Assembly (NCBI RefSeq): GCF_902833055.1 | Contig: NZ_CADFEJ010000001.1 | Span: forward strand, 434,001 to 498,000 | DNA length: 64,000 bases | DNA from: Burkholderia territorii | GTDB taxonomy: Bacteria; Pseudomonadota; Gammaproteobacteria; Burkholderiales; Burkholderiaceae | Direction of reading: 5' to 3' | The notes under the pieces: model-generated | Databases searched by the model: none | What the model saw: the letters and a program-made list of their open reading frames with translations, nothing else | Told to the model about the DNA's origin: nothing | Part shown: positions 17,799 to 26,690 of the stretch, in pieces | How the letters are laid out: each line of letters begins with the position of its first letter | Position numbering within the stretch: position 1 is the first letter of the stretch | Made by a program: the position numbers and the translations under genes

Positions 17799-18692
17799 AT
17801 GACGATGAAACTTCTCGACAAGACGATGTCCGCGCGCGACGTGGTCGCGCAACTCGCCGACGGCATGACGATCGGCATCGGCGGATGGGGGCCGCGGCGC
17901 AAGCCGATGGCGCTGGTGCGCGAGATCGCGCGCTCGAACCTGAAGGACCTGACGGTCGTCGCCTACGGCGGCGCCGACGTCGGCCTGCTGTGCGCGGCGG
18001 GCAAGGTGCGCAAGGTGGTGTTCGGCTTCGTGTCGCTGGACGTGATCCCGCTCGAACCGCATTTCCGGCGCGCCCGCGAGCAGGGCCGCATCGACGTGCT
18101 GGAACTCGACGAAGGCATGTTGCAGCTCGGCCTGCGCGCGGCCGCCGCGCGCCTGCCGTTCCTGCCGACACGCGCCGGGCTCGGCACCGCGCTGCTCGAT
18201 CACGCGCCGCAATTGCGTACGGTCAGGTCTCCGTACGACGACGGCGAGACGCTGCTCGCGATGCCGGCGCTCGAACTCGACGTCGCGCTGCTGCACGTGA
18301 ACGCGGCCGACCGGATGGGCAACACGCGCATCGACGGCCCCGATCCATTCTTCGACGCGTGGATGGCGCGCGCCGCGCAGCGCTGCTACGTGTCGGCGGA
18401 ATCGGTCGATGCGTCGCTCGCGACCGAAGACCTCGATGCCGCGAAACGCAATCCGTTCGAGCGCTCGCTCGTCACCGGCGTCGTGCATGCGCCGGGCGGC
18501 GCGCACCCGACGTCGTGCGGGCCCGCTTACGGCTGGGACTTGCCGCACCTGCGCGCGTACTGCGCGAGCGCGGAAGACGATGCGAAGACGGCGGCGTACC
18601 TGCGCGACGTGGTCGGCCGGGACGAACGCCAGTATCTCGAAGGCGTCGGCGGCCTGTCGCACGTGACGACGCTGCCGTTGCCGATTCTGTAA
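17799..18692 (+). CDS. ipdA: IpdA-like COCHEA-CoA hydrolase, alpha subunit
   Basis: A 297-residue class I CoA-transferase-fold subunit. It matches mycobacterial IpdA in order: DGMTIGIGGWGPRRKPMALVR, LTVVAYGGADVGLLC, ELDEGMLQLGLRAAA, RLPFLPTRAGLG, APGGAHPT. IpdAB does not transfer CoA but hydrolyses ring C of COCHEA-CoA, the last intact steroid ring. Starts at 17799 or 17805 are both possible; ribosome-binding sites are weak, which may mean coupling to hsaC, whose stop is 9 bases upstream. The beta subunit gene follows directly. Confidence 0.92.
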   Translation: MTMKLLDKTMSARDVVAQLADGMTIGIGGWGPRRKPMALVREIARSNLKDLTVVAYGGADVGLLCAAGKVRKVVFGFVSLDVIPLEPHFRRAREQGRIDVLELDEGMLQLGLRAAAARLPFLPTRAGLGTALLDHAPQLRTVRSPYDDGETLLAMPALELDVALLHVNAADRMGNTRIDGPDPFFDAWMARAAQRCYVSAESVDASLATEDLDAAKRNPFERSLVTGVVHAPGGAHPTSCGPAYGWDLPHLRAYCASAEDDAKTAAYLRDVVGRDERQYLEGVGGLSHVTTLPLPIL

Positions 18693-18702
18693 AGGAGCGC
18701 CT

Positions 18703-19500
18703 GTGAGCGAATCTCTCGACCATTCCCTCGCGGAACTGATGATCGTCGCGTCCGCGCGACTCTGGCGCGACGACGGCGAAGTGCTGGCGACCGGTATCGG
18801 CACGGGCCCGCGGCTCGCGGCCGGTCTTGCGCGGCTCGCGTACAACAACGGCCTGATGCTGACCGACGGCGAGGCGTATCTCGTCGAGGAGCCGGTCCCG
18901 CTCGGGCCGCGCCCCGACGGCTATCGCGTGAAGGCGAGCGGCTGGATGACCTACGAGCGCGTGTTCGACTGCCTGTGGCACGGCCGCCGCCACGCGCTGG
19001 TGATGCCGACGCAGATCGACCGCTTCGGCCAGGCGAACATCTCGTGGCTCGGCGACGACTATGCGCGGCCCAAGACGCAACTGCTCGGCGCACGCGGCTT
19101 CCCCGGCAACTCGACGAACCATGCGAATTCGTTCTTCATCAGCGGCCACGGCAAGCGCACGTTCGTCGAAGGCGAAGTCGACATGGTCTGCACGGTCGGC
19201 TACAACCCGGCGCGCCGGCTGCCCGGCATGAAGACCTTCGTCGATCTGCGCAGCATCGTCACCGATCTCTGCGTGATGGATTTCGGCGGCCCCGACCATG
19301 CGATCCGCGTGCGCTCGCTGCATCCGGGCGTGAGCTTCGACGAGGTGCAGGACGCGACCGGATTCCCGCTGGTTGCCGCGCCGGAGCTCGGCACGACGGC
19401 TCCGCCGAGCGCGGAAGACCTGCGCATCGTGCGTGCGCTCGACCCTCACAACCTGCGCGCGACGATCGTGCGCAACAATCCGGCGCCGCGCCGCGGATGA
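18703..19500 (+). CDS. ipdB: IpdB-like COCHEA-CoA hydrolase, beta subunit
   Basis: A 265-residue partner of IpdA with a CoA-transferase subunit fold. It starts with GTG at 18703, preceded by AAGGAG at 8 bases. Family landmarks are GIGTGPRLAAGLARL, LMLTDGEAYLV, the central block TQIDRFGQANISWLG, GFPGNSTNHANSFFI, and VDMVCTVGYNP. These match IpdB rather than ordinary 3-oxoacid CoA-transferases. The gene is 10 bases after ipdA and its TGA lies inside ATGA, next to the following enoyl-CoA hydratase. IpdAB cleaves ring C by a retro-Claisen-type hydrolysis. Confidence 0.92.
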   Translation: MSESLDHSLAELMIVASARLWRDDGEVLATGIGTGPRLAAGLARLAYNNGLMLTDGEAYLVEEPVPLGPRPDGYRVKASGWMTYERVFDCLWHGRRHALVMPTQIDRFGQANISWLGDDYARPKTQLLGARGFPGNSTNHANSFFISGHGKRTFVEGEVDMVCTVGYNPARRLPGMKTFVDLRSIVTDLCVMDFGGPDHAIRVRSLHPGVSFDEVQDATGFPLVAAPELGTTAPPSAEDLRIVRALDPHNLRATIVRNNPAPRRG

Positions 19501-19508
19501 GGTCCGAC

Positions 19509-20435
19509 ATGGAAGCGACCCAGATGGCGTTCGGCGACGGTGTCGTCGACTATGTGGTCGAGGACGGCATCGCGACGATCACGATGAACCGTCCCGAGTA
19601 TCACAACGCGCAGAACTCGAAGATGACGTATGCGCTCGACGCGGCGTTCCGGCGCGCGTCGCATGACGACGCAGTGAAGGCGATCGTGCTCGCGGGCAAC
19701 GGCAAGCATTTCTCGGCGGGCCACGACATCGGCACGCCCGGCCGCGACATTCACGAGTCGTTCGAGCGCGCGTCGATGTGGTACGACCACGTCGACAAGG
19801 AGGGCGGCGAATTCCTCTATGCGCGCGAACAGGAGGTGTATCTCGGGATGTGCCGGCGCTGGCGCGACCTGCCGAAGCCGACCATCGCGATGGTGCACGG
19901 GGCATGCATCGCGGGCGGGCTGATGCTCGCGTGGGTATGCGACCTGATCGTCGCGTCGGAAGACGCGTTCTTCGCGGATCCGGTCGTGCGGATGGGGATT
20001 CCGGGCGTCGAGTATTTTGCGCATGCATACGAGCTGAACCCGCGCATCGCGAAGGAATTCCTGTTCCTCGGCGAGCGGATGCCGGCCGAGCGCGCGTACC
20101 AGATGGGCATGGTCAACCGCGTGGTGCCGCGCGAGCGGCTGCGCGACGCGACTTACGCGATCGCCGCGAAGATCGCGACGATGCCGCGGCTCGGCCTCGC
20201 GCTGACCAAGCAGGCGCTGAACCACGTCGAGGAACTGCAGGGCAAGCGCGCGGCGATGGACGCGGCATTCGCATGGCATCACTTCGCGCACGCGCACAAC
20301 GAGCTCGTCAGCGGCGACCGCCTCGGCGGCTACGACGCGCGCAAGATGGCCAGCTCGCAGCGCCGCCCGGAGCAGACGGACGACGAAGGGCGCGCCGCTG
20401 CGGCAGCGGCGGCCGTCAACGGAGCGGCCGCATGA
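19509..20435 (+). CDS. Enoyl-CoA hydratase/isomerase family protein, second copy
   Basis: A 308-residue crotonase-fold protein, longer than the 260 usual for hydratases. The oxyanion-hole loops are present as GKHFSAGHDIG and ACIAGGLMLAWVCDLIVAS. A loop rich in aromatic and acidic residues (ASMWYDHVDKEGGEF) is inserted after the first. The C-terminal 30 residues are alanine-rich and dispensable in appearance. ATG at 19497 overlaps the ipdB stop; ATG at 19509 is preferred because GAGG stands 6 bases before it. It is distinct from the EchA20 homologue at 21544. It may hydrate an enoyl-CoA in the terminal beta-oxidation of the C/D fragment; the substrate is not known. Confidence 0.82.
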   Translation: MEATQMAFGDGVVDYVVEDGIATITMNRPEYHNAQNSKMTYALDAAFRRASHDDAVKAIVLAGNGKHFSAGHDIGTPGRDIHESFERASMWYDHVDKEGGEFLYAREQEVYLGMCRRWRDLPKPTIAMVHGACIAGGLMLAWVCDLIVASEDAFFADPVVRMGIPGVEYFAHAYELNPRIAKEFLFLGERMPAERAYQMGMVNRVVPRERLRDATYAIAAKIATMPRLGLALTKQALNHVEELQGKRAAMDAAFAWHHFAHAHNELVSGDRLGGYDARKMASSQRRPEQTDDEGRAAAAAAAVNGAAA

Positions 20436-21520
20436 GCACGACGCTGCATACGCCGTTGTGCGACCTGCTCGGCTGCCGCTACCCGATCGTGCAGACCGCG
20501 ATGGGCTGGGTGGCCGACGCGCGCCTCGTCGCGGCGACCGCCAACGCCGGCGGCTTCGGCTTCCTGGCCGGCGCGACGCTCGAACCGGAGCAGCTCGAGG
20601 CCGAGATCCTGAAGGTGAAGTCGCTGACCGACAAGCCATTCGGCATCAACTTCCACATGTTCCAGAAGAACGCCGCGCAGGTGGTCGATCTCGCGATCGC
20701 GCACCGGCTGCGCGCGGTGAGCTACGGCCGCGGGCCGGACGCGAAGACGATCCGCCGCTTCAAGGACGCCGGCATCGTCTGCATGCCGACCGTCGGCGCG
20801 CCGAAGCACGCGGCGAAGGCGGTCGAGCTCGGCGCGGACATCGTGACCGTGCAGGGCGCGGAAGGCGGCGGCCACACCGGCTCGGTCCCGACCACGCTGC
20901 TGTTGCCGCAGGTGCTCGACGCGGTGCGCGTGCCGGTCGTCGCGGCCGGCGGCTTCTTCGACGGGCGCGGGCTGGCCGCCGCGCTCGCGTACGGCGCCGC
21001 CGGCATCGCGATGGGCACGCGCTTCCTGATGAGCGCCGAATCGCCGGTGCCGCGCGCGACGCTCGACCGGTACGTCGCGGTCGGCGACCCGGCGCGGATC
21101 CGTGTGTCGGATGCGCTCGACGGGCTGCCGCAACGGATGATCGACAACCCGTATCTGCTGAAGCTCGAGCGCTTCGGCCCGCTGCGCCGCACGCTGTTCG
21201 CGCTGAAGACGGCAGAAGCGTGGCGCCGTCGGAGCGGGCTGCGTACGACCGACATGCTGCGCCTCGCGATCAAGGCGCTGCGCTCGCACGACTACACGGC
21301 GAGCCAGACGCTGATGGCCGCGAACGCGCCGTTCCTGATCCAGCGCGCGATCGTCGAAGGGCGGCCGGACGACGGCGTGCTGCCGAGCGGTCAGGCGGCC
21401 GCGATGATCGGCGCGATCGAATCGTGCGACGCGCTGATCGCGCGGATCGTCGCGCAAGCGAGCGAGCGGCTCGACGCGCTGGCCGCGTTGCGCGGCGTGG
21501 CGGCGACCGACGCGGCCTGA
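20432..21520 (+). CDS. ipdC: IpdC-like enone-CoA reductase (nitronate monooxygenase superfamily)
   Basis: A 362-residue TIM-barrel flavoprotein. It agrees with M. tuberculosis IpdC throughout: PIVQTAMGWVADARLVAATANAGG, KVKSLTDKPFGIN, QGAEGGGHTG, PVVAAGGFFDGRGLAAALAYGAAG, MGTRFLMS, LMAANAPFL. Known members are NAD(P)H-dependent reductases acting on ring C of HIP-CoA-derived intermediates. The nitronate monooxygenase family is broad, so the steroid role rests on this match plus position between ipdAB and echA20. The ATG at 20432 overlaps the preceding stop (ATGA). Confidence 0.92.
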   Translation: MSTTLHTPLCDLLGCRYPIVQTAMGWVADARLVAATANAGGFGFLAGATLEPEQLEAEILKVKSLTDKPFGINFHMFQKNAAQVVDLAIAHRLRAVSYGRGPDAKTIRRFKDAGIVCMPTVGAPKHAAKAVELGADIVTVQGAEGGGHTGSVPTTLLLPQVLDAVRVPVVAAGGFFDGRGLAAALAYGAAGIAMGTRFLMSAESPVPRATLDRYVAVGDPARIRVSDALDGLPQRMIDNPYLLKLERFGPLRRTLFALKTAEAWRRRSGLRTTDMLRLAIKALRSHDYTASQTLMAANAPFLIQRAIVEGRPDDGVLPSGQAAAMIGAIESCDALIARIVAQASERLDALAALRGVAATDAA

Positions 21521-21543
21521 AGGACATCACAGGGAGGCAGGAG

Positions 21544-22347
21544 ATGACTACATCCAAACAACCGGGCGGCGCGATGCCGTTCCGGATCGAGCGCGCCGAC
21601 GGCATCGCCGAACTGGTGATCGACCATCCGCCCGTAAACGCGCTCGACGCGCACGGCTGGCACGCGCTCGCACGCGCGCTCGATGCGCTCGGCGAGGACG
21701 ACGACGTGCGCGTGATCGTCGTGCGCGGCGAAGGCCGCGGCTTCTGCGCGGGCGTCGACATCAAGGAGCTGGCCGCGCATCCGGAGCGGATCGTGTCGGT
21801 CAACGCGGGCAACTACGAGACCTTTCGCGCGGTGCACCGTAATCCGAAGCCGGTGATCGCGGCCGTGCACGGCTTCGTGCTCGGCGGCGGAATCGGCATC
21901 TGCGGCGCGGCGGATATCGTCGTCGCGGCCGACTGCGCACGCTTCGGCGTGCCGGAGATCGATCGCGGCGCGATGGGGGGCGGCGCGCATCTGCAACGAC
22001 TGTTCGGGGTGCAGAAGGTCCGCGCGATGTACTTCACCGGCGAGATGATCGACGCGGCCGAAGCATATCGGCTCGGGGCGCTCGAGCAGGTCGTCGCGCG
22101 CGACGCGCTGCGCGACGCGGCGCTCGCGATCGCCCGCAGGATCGCGGAAAAGAGTCCCGCGATGGTGCGGCTCGCGAAGGAGGCGCTGAACGGCGTCGAG
22201 GACGGAGATCTGGAGGACAAGTACCGCTGGGAGCAGGGCTTCACGCTGCAGGCGTACATGACTAACGATTCGACGGAGGCGCGCGCCGCATTCGTCGAGA
22301 AGCGCGACGCGCGGTTCGACGCGCAAGCCGAGGAGGCACGCGCATGA
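21544..22347 (+). CDS. echA20: EchA20-like ring-D-opening hydrolase (crotonase family)
   Basis: A 267-residue crotonase-fold enzyme matching mycobacterial EchA20: LVIDHPPVNALDAHGW, VRGEGRGFCAGVDIKEL, AAVHGFVLGGGIGICG, ADCARFGVPEIDRGAMGGGAHL, and the terminal YRWEQGFTLQ. EchA20 hydrolyses ring D of HIEC-CoA to give COCHEA-CoA, the IpdAB substrate. Note that the position of one usual hydratase glutamate is not conserved in a standard way, in line with a hydrolase instead of a hydratase; this reading is by eye. The ATG at 21544 follows GGGAGGCAGG. Its last four bases overlap the next gene. Confidence 0.88.
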   Translation: MTTSKQPGGAMPFRIERADGIAELVIDHPPVNALDAHGWHALARALDALGEDDDVRVIVVRGEGRGFCAGVDIKELAAHPERIVSVNAGNYETFRAVHRNPKPVIAAVHGFVLGGGIGICGAADIVVAADCARFGVPEIDRGAMGGGAHLQRLFGVQKVRAMYFTGEMIDAAEAYRLGALEQVVARDALRDAALAIARRIAEKSPAMVRLAKEALNGVEDGDLEDKYRWEQGFTLQAYMTNDSTEARAAFVEKRDARFDAQAEEARA

Positions 22348-23513
22348 ACCTGACCTATACGCCGCAACAGCAGGCGTTCCGCGCGGAAATCCGCGAATGG
22401 CTCGCCGCGCACGTGCCGCGCGAGCGGCTGCCGAGCTTCGACACCGAGGAAGGCTTCGCCGCGCACCGCGAATGGGAGCGCACGCTGCATTCGGGCCGCT
22501 GGAGCATGGTCACGTGGCCGCGCGAGCTGGGCGGGCGCGGTTGCGACCTGATCGAGTGGCTGATCTTCGAGGAGGAGTATTGGCGCGCCGACGCACCGAT
22601 GCGCGTGAACCAGAACGGCATCTTCCTGCTCGGTCCGACGTTGATGGATTTCGGTACTCCTCAGCAGAAGGCGCGCTTCCTGCCGGCGATGGCGGCGGGC
22701 GAGCATGTGTGGGCGCAGGGCTGGTCGGAGCCGAACGCGGGCTCGGACATGGCCGCGATCCGCACGAGCGCGATCCGCATCGGCGACGAATACGTGCTCA
22801 ACGGCCAGAAGATCTGGTCGACGCGCGCGGTGTGGGCCGACTGGCTGTTCGGGCTGTTCCGCAGCGATCCCGAATCGTCGCGTCACCACGGGCTCACGTT
22901 CCTGATGGTGCCGCTGTCCGCGCCGGGCATCACCGTGCGGCCGATCCGCCAGTTGAACGGACAGACGGGCTTCGCGGAAATCTTCTTCGACGACGTGCGC
23001 GTGCCGGTCGAAAACCGCCTGGCCGCCGAAGGCGCGGGCTGGCAGGTCGCGATGGCCACGGCCGGCTTCGAGCGCGGGTTGATGCTGCGTTCGCCCGCGC
23101 GCTTCCAGCGCACCGCGCAGGCGCTGCGCGACCTGTATCTCGCGCACCGCGACAGCGCGGATCGCGACCCGACGCTGCGAGAACGCGTGGTGTCGGCATG
23201 GATGGACGCTCAGGCATACGCGCTGTCGACCTACGCGACCGCGAGCCGGCTGCTCAAGGGCGGCCATATCGGCGCGGAGTCGAGCACCAACAAGGTGTTC
23301 TGGTCGGAGCTCGACCTGCGCATGCACCAGACCGCGCTCGACATTCTCGGCGCGCACGGCGAGGTCGTCCCGCAGACGGCCGCGCAGCATGCGACGCTCG
23401 GTCATTGGCTCGACGGCTTCCTGTTCGCGCAGGCCGGCCCGATCTACGCGGGCACCAACGAGATCCAGCGCAACATCGTCGCCGAACGGATGCTCGGCAT
23501 GCCGCGCGCGTGA
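22344..23513 (+). CDS. ipdE1: IpdE1 (FadE30)-like acyl-CoA dehydrogenase subunit
   Basis: A 389-residue acyl-CoA dehydrogenase. Family features: GWSEPNAGSDMAAIRT (flavin and substrate strand), LNGQKIWSTRA, GFERGLML and the C-terminal YAGTNEIQRNIVAERMLG. The FAD-binding RxxFG motif of self-sufficient dehydrogenases is absent; it is supplied by the next gene product. That is the alpha2beta2 arrangement of steroid dehydrogenases such as IpdE1-IpdE2 (FadE30-FadE33). The pair desaturates a C/D-ring CoA ester. Start overlaps the echA20 stop by ATGA, and ipdE2 begins 36 bases downstream. Confidence 0.86.
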   Translation: MNLTYTPQQQAFRAEIREWLAAHVPRERLPSFDTEEGFAAHREWERTLHSGRWSMVTWPRELGGRGCDLIEWLIFEEEYWRADAPMRVNQNGIFLLGPTLMDFGTPQQKARFLPAMAAGEHVWAQGWSEPNAGSDMAAIRTSAIRIGDEYVLNGQKIWSTRAVWADWLFGLFRSDPESSRHHGLTFLMVPLSAPGITVRPIRQLNGQTGFAEIFFDDVRVPVENRLAAEGAGWQVAMATAGFERGLMLRSPARFQRTAQALRDLYLAHRDSADRDPTLRERVVSAWMDAQAYALSTYATASRLLKGGHIGAESSTNKVFWSELDLRMHQTALDILGAHGEVVPQTAAQHATLGHWLDGFLFAQAGPIYAGTNEIQRNIVAERMLGMPRA

Positions 23514-23548
23514 GCGTGCCGACGCCCCCCTCACTGAACGGACATCGT

Positions 23549-24616
23549 ATGGATTTCGTATTCGATGAAGACCAGGAAGCGCTCGCGGACAGCGTGAAGC
23601 GCCTGCTGATGACCGAGATGACCCCGGAGCTGATCCGCGAGCTGTGGGCCACGCCGACGGGCCGCTCCGACGCGTTGTGGTCGCTGTTCGCGTCGCAGGG
23701 GCTGACCGCCGTGTCGGTGCCCGATGCGCACGGCGGCCTCGGCCTGACCGAAGTGGAATGGGCGCTGCTCGCGCAGACCTACGGCTACTTCGGCAGCCCC
23801 GAGCCGTTGCTCGACACGGCGCTCGTGTCGGCCGGCGTGCTCGCGCGGCTGCCGGCCAGCGACTGGCGCGACGCGCTGCTGCGCGACATCGCCGAAGGGC
23901 GCGCGCGTGTCGCGCTCGTCCATCCGGTCAACCCGTATGCGGCCGACGTGCACGTCGCGCGGACGCTGCTGTGCGCGCACCGCGGCGAGCTGCACCGGGT
24001 CGACCCCGCGCAGTGCGCATGGCGCGCGGTCGACAGCGTCGATCCATCGCGGCGCCTGTTCACGCTCGACTGGGAGCCGTCGGCGGCCACGCGCATCGCG
24101 AGCGCCGACGACGCCGCGCCGCTGCTCGATCGCGCGCTCGACCACGGTGCGTTCGCGGTCGCGGCGCAACTGCTCGGTCTCACGCAGCGCGTGCTCGACG
24201 TCGCGATCGACTACAGCGCGCAACGCAAGCAGTTCGGCAAGGCGATCGGCTCGTACCAGGCGCTCAAGCACCTGCTCGCCGACGTCGCGATCCGCTACGA
24301 GTTCGCGCGGCCGGTGGTCGCGCGCGCCGCGCAGGCGATCGCCGACGATCACCCGCGGCGCGCGGTGCTGGTGTCGCACGCGAAGCTCGCGGCGACCGCC
24401 GCCGCGCAACTGGCCGCGCGTCACGCGATGCAGGTGCACGGCGCGATCGGCTACACGTGGGAGCTCGACCTGCAGATCTTCATGAAGCGGATCTGGGCGC
24501 TCTCCGGCAGCTGGGGCGACAACGCATTCCACAAGGCCCGCGTGGCCGACGCGATCCTCGGCGATGCATTGCCGATCGGTCCCGCGCAGACCTTCGACTT
24601 CGAGGAAACACATTGA
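23549..24616 (+). CDS. ipdE2: IpdE2 (FadE33)-like acyl-CoA dehydrogenase partner subunit
   Basis: A 355-residue acyl-CoA dehydrogenase with a shortened, divergent middle domain. It provides the FAD-binding DYSAQRKQFGKAIGSYQALKH motif missing from the upstream subunit, and a conserved MQVHGAIGYTWELDLQIFMKR helix near the C-terminus. Such unequal pairs form heterotetramers with one FAD per alpha/beta. The ATG at 23549 is spaced 36 bases after the IpdE1 stop. The stop overlaps the next start by one base (TGATG). Electrons should go to the etfBA pair at 50068-51783. Confidence 0.85.
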   Translation: MDFVFDEDQEALADSVKRLLMTEMTPELIRELWATPTGRSDALWSLFASQGLTAVSVPDAHGGLGLTEVEWALLAQTYGYFGSPEPLLDTALVSAGVLARLPASDWRDALLRDIAEGRARVALVHPVNPYAADVHVARTLLCAHRGELHRVDPAQCAWRAVDSVDPSRRLFTLDWEPSAATRIASADDAAPLLDRALDHGAFAVAAQLLGLTQRVLDVAIDYSAQRKQFGKAIGSYQALKHLLADVAIRYEFARPVVARAAQAIADDHPRRAVLVSHAKLAATAAAQLAARHAMQVHGAIGYTWELDLQIFMKRIWALSGSWGDNAFHKARVADAILGDALPIGPAQTFDFEETH

Positions 24617-25767
24617 TGAAACAAGCCTATATCGTCGACGCGCTGCGCACGCCGACCGGCCGCCGCAAGGGCGGGCTCGCCCACGTGCATGCGGCGGACC
24701 TCGGCGGCTTCGTGCTGAAGACGCTCGTCGAACGCAATGCGATTCCGGCCGACGAATACGACGACGTCGTGTTCGGCTGCGTCGACACGATCGGCCCGCT
24801 CGCCGGCAACATCGCGCGCACGTGCTGGCTCGCGGCCGGGCTGCCGCTGCAGGTGCCGGGCGTGACGGTCGACCGGCAGTGCGGCTCGTCGCAGCAGGCC
24901 GTGCATTTTGCCGCGCAGGCCGTGATGAGCGGCGTGCAGGACGTCGTGGTCGCGGGCGGCGTGCAGACGATGACGCAGATCCCGATCTCGTCCGCGATGA
25001 CGAGCGCGGCGCCGCTCGGCTTCGACGACCCGTTCTCGGGCAGCGCCGGCTGGCGCGCGCGCTTCGGCGACGCGCCGGTGTCGCAGTTCGTCGCGGCACA
25101 GCGGATCGCCGATCACTGGAACCTGTCGCGCGATGCGATGGAGCGCTACGCGCTGGAAAGCCACCGGCGCGCGGTGGCGGCGATCGAGGCCGGCCATTTC
25201 AAGCGGGAAATCGTGCCGTTCGAAGGCGTGCTGCACGACGAGACGCCGCGCCCCGACACGTCGCTGGAAAAGATGGCGACGCTCGAGCCGCTGATGCCCG
25301 GCGGCTCGCTGACGGCCGCCGTCGCGAGCCAGACCTGCGATGCGGCCGCCGCGTTGCTGATCGTGTCGGAGGATGCGCTCAAGCGCTACGGGCTCACGCC
25401 GCGCGCGCGCATTCACCACCTGAGCGTGCTCGGCGACGATCCGCTGTGGATGCTCACCGCACCGATCCCGGCAACCCAGGCCGCATTGAAGAAGAGCGGG
25501 CTCGACTGGTCGCGGATCGACGTCGTCGAGATGAACGAGGCATTCGCGTCGGTCGCGCAGGCGTGGCTCGCGGACACGCGCTTCCCGCACGAAAGGACCA
25601 ACCCGAACGGCGGCGGCATCGCGCTCGGCCATCCGCTTGGCGCGACGGGCGCACGGTTGATGACGACGCTGCTGCACGAGCTCGAACGCACCGGCGGTCG
25701 TTACGGATTGCAGACGATGTGCGAAGGCGGCGGCCTCGCGAACGTCACGATCATCGAGCGCCTGTGA
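24616..25767 (+). CDS. fadA6: FadA6-like thiolase
   Basis: A 383-residue thiolase with complete active site: nucleophilic Cys89 in DRQCGSS, NEAFA, GGGIALGHPLGATGAR (His) and the second Cys in TMCEGGGLAN. Length and the FGCVDTIGPLAGNIAR stretch fit FadA6, which thiolytically shortens the C/D-ring-derived beta-keto-CoA formed after IpdAB. The start overlaps the previous stop by one base. A second thiolase at 30437 is only distantly similar, so the two probably take different substrates. Confidence 0.86.
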   Translation: MKQAYIVDALRTPTGRRKGGLAHVHAADLGGFVLKTLVERNAIPADEYDDVVFGCVDTIGPLAGNIARTCWLAAGLPLQVPGVTVDRQCGSSQQAVHFAAQAVMSGVQDVVVAGGVQTMTQIPISSAMTSAAPLGFDDPFSGSAGWRARFGDAPVSQFVAAQRIADHWNLSRDAMERYALESHRRAVAAIEAGHFKREIVPFEGVLHDETPRPDTSLEKMATLEPLMPGGSLTAAVASQTCDAAAALLIVSEDALKRYGLTPRARIHHLSVLGDDPLWMLTAPIPATQAALKKSGLDWSRIDVVEMNEAFASVAQAWLADTRFPHERTNPNGGGIALGHPLGATGARLMTTLLHELERTGGRYGLQTMCEGGGLANVTIIERL

Positions 25768-25808
25768 GCGCGGCACTTTCACGATTCGTCGATCGAGGAG
25801 ACACAAGC

Positions 25809-26687
25809 ATGGGAATCTGTCACGGACGCACCGTGATCATCACCGGCGCGGGCGGCGGGCTCGGCCGCGAATACGCGCTCGCGTTCGCGGATGAAGGCGC
25901 GGCGGTCGTCGTCAACGACATCCGTCACGAGGCCGCACAGGCCGTGTGCGACGAGATCGCCCGACGCGGCGGGCGCGCGCTCGCGAATGCCGACGACATC
26001 ACCCGGATCGACACCGCGCAGCGGATCGTCGATGCCGCGCGCGACGCGTTCGGCGACGTGCACGTGCTGGTCAACAACGCGGGCATCTGCCGCGACAAGA
26101 TGTTCGCGCGCATGACCGAAACCGACTGGGACGACGTGATGCGCGTGCACCTGCGCGGTCATTTCTGCCTGTCGAACGTGCTGGCGCGAGCGTGGCGCGA
26201 CGCCGCGAAGGCCGGCGCGCCGATCGACGCGCGCATCGTCAATACGAGCTCGGGCGCCGGGCTGCAAGGGTCGATCGGTCAGTCGAACTACGGCGCGGCG
26301 AAGGCCGGCATCGCGGCGCTCACGCTGATGCAGGCGGTCGAGCTGCAGCGTTACGGCGTGCGGGTGAACGCGCTCGCGCCGGCCGCGCGCACGTCGATGA
26401 CCGAGAGCGTGTTCGCCGACATGATGAAGAAGCCCGAGGACGGCGGCTTCGACTATTTCGATCCGGCCAACGTCGCGCCGCTCGTCGTGTGGCTCGGCAG
26501 CGCGCTGTCGGCCGACGTGACGGGCCAGGTGTTCGAGGTCGCGGGCGGGATGATCGCGATTGCCGAAGGCTGGCGCACCGGCCCGAGCGTCGATCGCGGC
26601 GCGCGCTGGGAGCCGGCCGAGGTCGGCCCGGCGATTGCGCGGCTGCTCGCGGATGCGCGTCCCGCGCAGCGCGTGTACGGGAGCTGA
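25809..26687 (+). CDS. Short-chain dehydrogenase (Rv3548c/HSD-like)
   Basis: A 292-residue SDR with a C-terminal extension beyond the 250-residue core. It has VIITGAGGGLGREYALAFADEG (NAD motif), NDIRHEA (aspartate selects NAD), LVNNAGI, NTSSGAGLQG, and the catalytic SNYGAAKAGI Tyr-x3-Lys. The core resembles mycobacterial KstR2-regulon SDRs such as Rv3548c and peroxisomal multifunctional hydroxyacyl-CoA dehydrogenases. A (3R)-hydroxyacyl-CoA dehydrogenase step in C/D-ring breakdown fits, particularly with the MaoC hydratase at 29925. The start follows a GAGGAG site; it is 41 bases after fadA6. Confidence 0.82.
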   Translation: MGICHGRTVIITGAGGGLGREYALAFADEGAAVVVNDIRHEAAQAVCDEIARRGGRALANADDITRIDTAQRIVDAARDAFGDVHVLVNNAGICRDKMFARMTETDWDDVMRVHLRGHFCLSNVLARAWRDAAKAGAPIDARIVNTSSGAGLQGSIGQSNYGAAKAGIAALTLMQAVELQRYGVRVNALAPAARTSMTESVFADMMKKPEDGGFDYFDPANVAPLVVWLGSALSADVTGQVFEVAGGMIAIAEGWRTGPSVDRGARWEPAEVGPAIARLLADARPAQRVYGS

Positions 26688-26690
26688 AGC